The notes beneath the pieces are model-generated. The model made no database searches. It was given only the letters and a program-made list of their open reading frames with translations, and was not told where the DNA came from. The position numbers were made by a program, and so were the translations under genes. A DNA stretch of 6,524 bases from Thermoplasmata archaeon (lineage in GTDB: Archaea > Thermoplasmatota > Thermoplasmata > UBA10834): NCBI GenBank assembly GCA_013329135.1, contig DUKU01000076.1, positions 1-6,524 of the forward strand, in the 5' to 3' direction. Each line of letters opens with the position of its first letter. Position 1 is the first letter of the stretch. Of this stretch, positions 5,898-6,524 are shown in pieces.

Positions 5898-6524
5898 TCA
5901 GACCCTCCTGAACACGTGCACGACCGCGGTCGCGCCCGTGCCTCCGATATTGTGCGTAAGGCCGATGGTCGCGTCCTTGACCTGCCGCTTCCCGGCCTTG
6001 CCCCTGAGCTGCGCCACTATCTCCACGGCCTGAGCGAGGCCCGTGGCCCCGATCGGGTCGCCCCTGGCCTTGAGCCCACCCGAGGTGTTGACGGCGACAT
6101 CGCCGTCGAGCGATGTCCTGCCCTCAGAGGTCGCTTTGCCGCCCTCGCCCTTCTTGAAGAAACCCAGGTCCTCGACCGCCAGTATCTCGCTGATCGTGAA
6201 GTTGTCGTGTACCTCTGCGACATCGACATCCTTCTGGGTGACCCCTGCCATCTTGAAAGCCCGCTCGGCTGCGACCCTGGTGGCATCGAACGTCATGATA
6301 TCCCTGCGGTGGTGCAGCGCGAGCGTGTCGCTCGCCTGGCCCGTGCCGATGATCTCGACCGGGGTCTCCGTGTATTTCTTGGCCTGGTCCATCGGGCAGA
6401 GCACGACCGCTGCGGCCCCGTCCGAGCTCGGCGCGCAGTCGAACACGCGCAAGGGAGATGCGACCATGGGCGAACCAATGACCGTCTCCCGTGTGATCTC
6501 CTTCTGGAACTGCGCCTTCGGGTT
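5898..6524 (-). CDS. Archaeal/SCP-x-type thiolase (acetyl-CoA acetyltransferase-like), N-terminal half missing
   Basis: The frame is open to the right edge, leaving 208 C-terminal residues of an expected total near 390; the ATG at 6467 is internal. Numbering from the edge, visible thiolase marks are SPLRVFDCAPSSDGAAAVVL (23-42), the HDNFTISEI motif (106-114) typical of SCP-x and archaeal thiolases, NTSGGLKARGDPIGATG (146-162), and the C-terminal LTHNIGGTGATAVVHVF (189-205), where archaeal members have His-Asn in place of the second Cys of classical thiolases. The nucleophilic Cys would be in the missing part. The archaeal enzyme joins two acetyl-CoA to acetoacetyl-CoA for isoprenoid synthesis. 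The expected catalytic His of the GHP motif is Asp156 here, which makes the exact reaction uncertain. It is followed after 1 nt by its usual DUF35 partner. A thiolase of another acyl-CoA pathway is a real alternative. Confidence 0.9.
   Translation of the reverse strand, partial: NPKAQFQKEITRETVIGSPMVASPLRVFDCAPSSDGAAAVVLCPMDQAKKYTETPVEIIGTGQASDTLALHHRRDIMTFDATRVAAERAFKMAGVTQKDVDVAEVHDNFTISEILAVEDLGFFKKGEGGKATSEGRTSLDGDVAVNTSGGLKARGDPIGATGLAQAVEIVAQLRGKAGKRQVKDATIGLTHNIGGTGATAVVHVFRRV
5904..5909 (-). promoter_or_regulatory. Shine-Dalgarno site of the DUF35 gene
   Basis: AGGAGG on the minus strand lies within the last codons of the thiolase gene, 7 nt before the ATG at 5896. It fixes the start and indicates that the two genes are translated from one mRNA. 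Confidence 0.75.

Noticed and set aside
5522..5911. Plus-strand open frame (129 codons) over the DUF35 gene
   Set aside because: It mirrors the DUF35 gene, whose zinc-ribbon cysteines and ribosome site make the minus strand the coding one.
6465..6467. ATG as the start of the thiolase
   Set aside because: The frame continues to the window edge with thiolase-like sequence, and starting here would remove half of the fold and the nucleophilic Cys.

Overview
This window looks like a compact, GC-rich stretch of archaeal chromosome, most likely from the Thermoplasmata side of the Euryarchaeota. The domain assignment rests on several things: an archaeal-type thiolase directly followed by a DUF35 zinc-ribbon/OB-fold protein, a paired tldD/tldE unit, a helical-repeat protein ending in a CARDB-like domain and a small RING-like zinc finger, frequent AGG arginine codons, and Shine-Dalgarno sites 7-8 nt from most starts. 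The class-level placement is an inference from gene content and could be wrong. Almost every base is coding. The longest gap between genes is 62 bp, so no stretch over 300 bp lacks a gene.

Layout. Bases 1-1059 (+) carry the 3' end of a repeat/CARDB/zinc-finger protein whose beginning lies left of the window. It runs tail-to-tail into a leftward block, with both stop codons sharing one CTAG palindrome at 1056-1059. The leftward block, in transcription order from the right edge, is: a thiolase missing its N-terminal half (5898-6524), a DUF35 protein (5486-5896, 1 nt after the thiolase stop), a 62 bp gap with a possible weak TATA element, histidine ammonia-lyase hutH (3870-5423), a 58 bp gap, tldD (2417-3811, TTG start), and tldE/pmbA (1056-2417, sharing one base with the tldD stop).

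How they fit together. Thiolase and DUF35 are known partners in archaeal acetoacetyl-CoA formation, usually with HMG-CoA synthase for the mevalonate pathway. TldD and TldE form a heteromeric metalloprotease in which TldD carries the zinc site. HutH deaminates histidine to urocanate, but no other hut gene is present here. Its placement just upstream of the peptidase pair suggests peptide or amino-acid catabolism, which is inference only.

The points most worth a second look are two apparent departures at catalytic motifs. HutH has Ser-Ser-Gly where the MIO cofactor normally forms from Ala-Ser-Gly. The thiolase has Gly-Asp-Pro where the catalytic Gly-His-Pro is expected. Next is the compact eight-ligand zinc finger on the repeat protein. 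I found no mobile element, CRISPR array, tRNA, rRNA or clear defence system.
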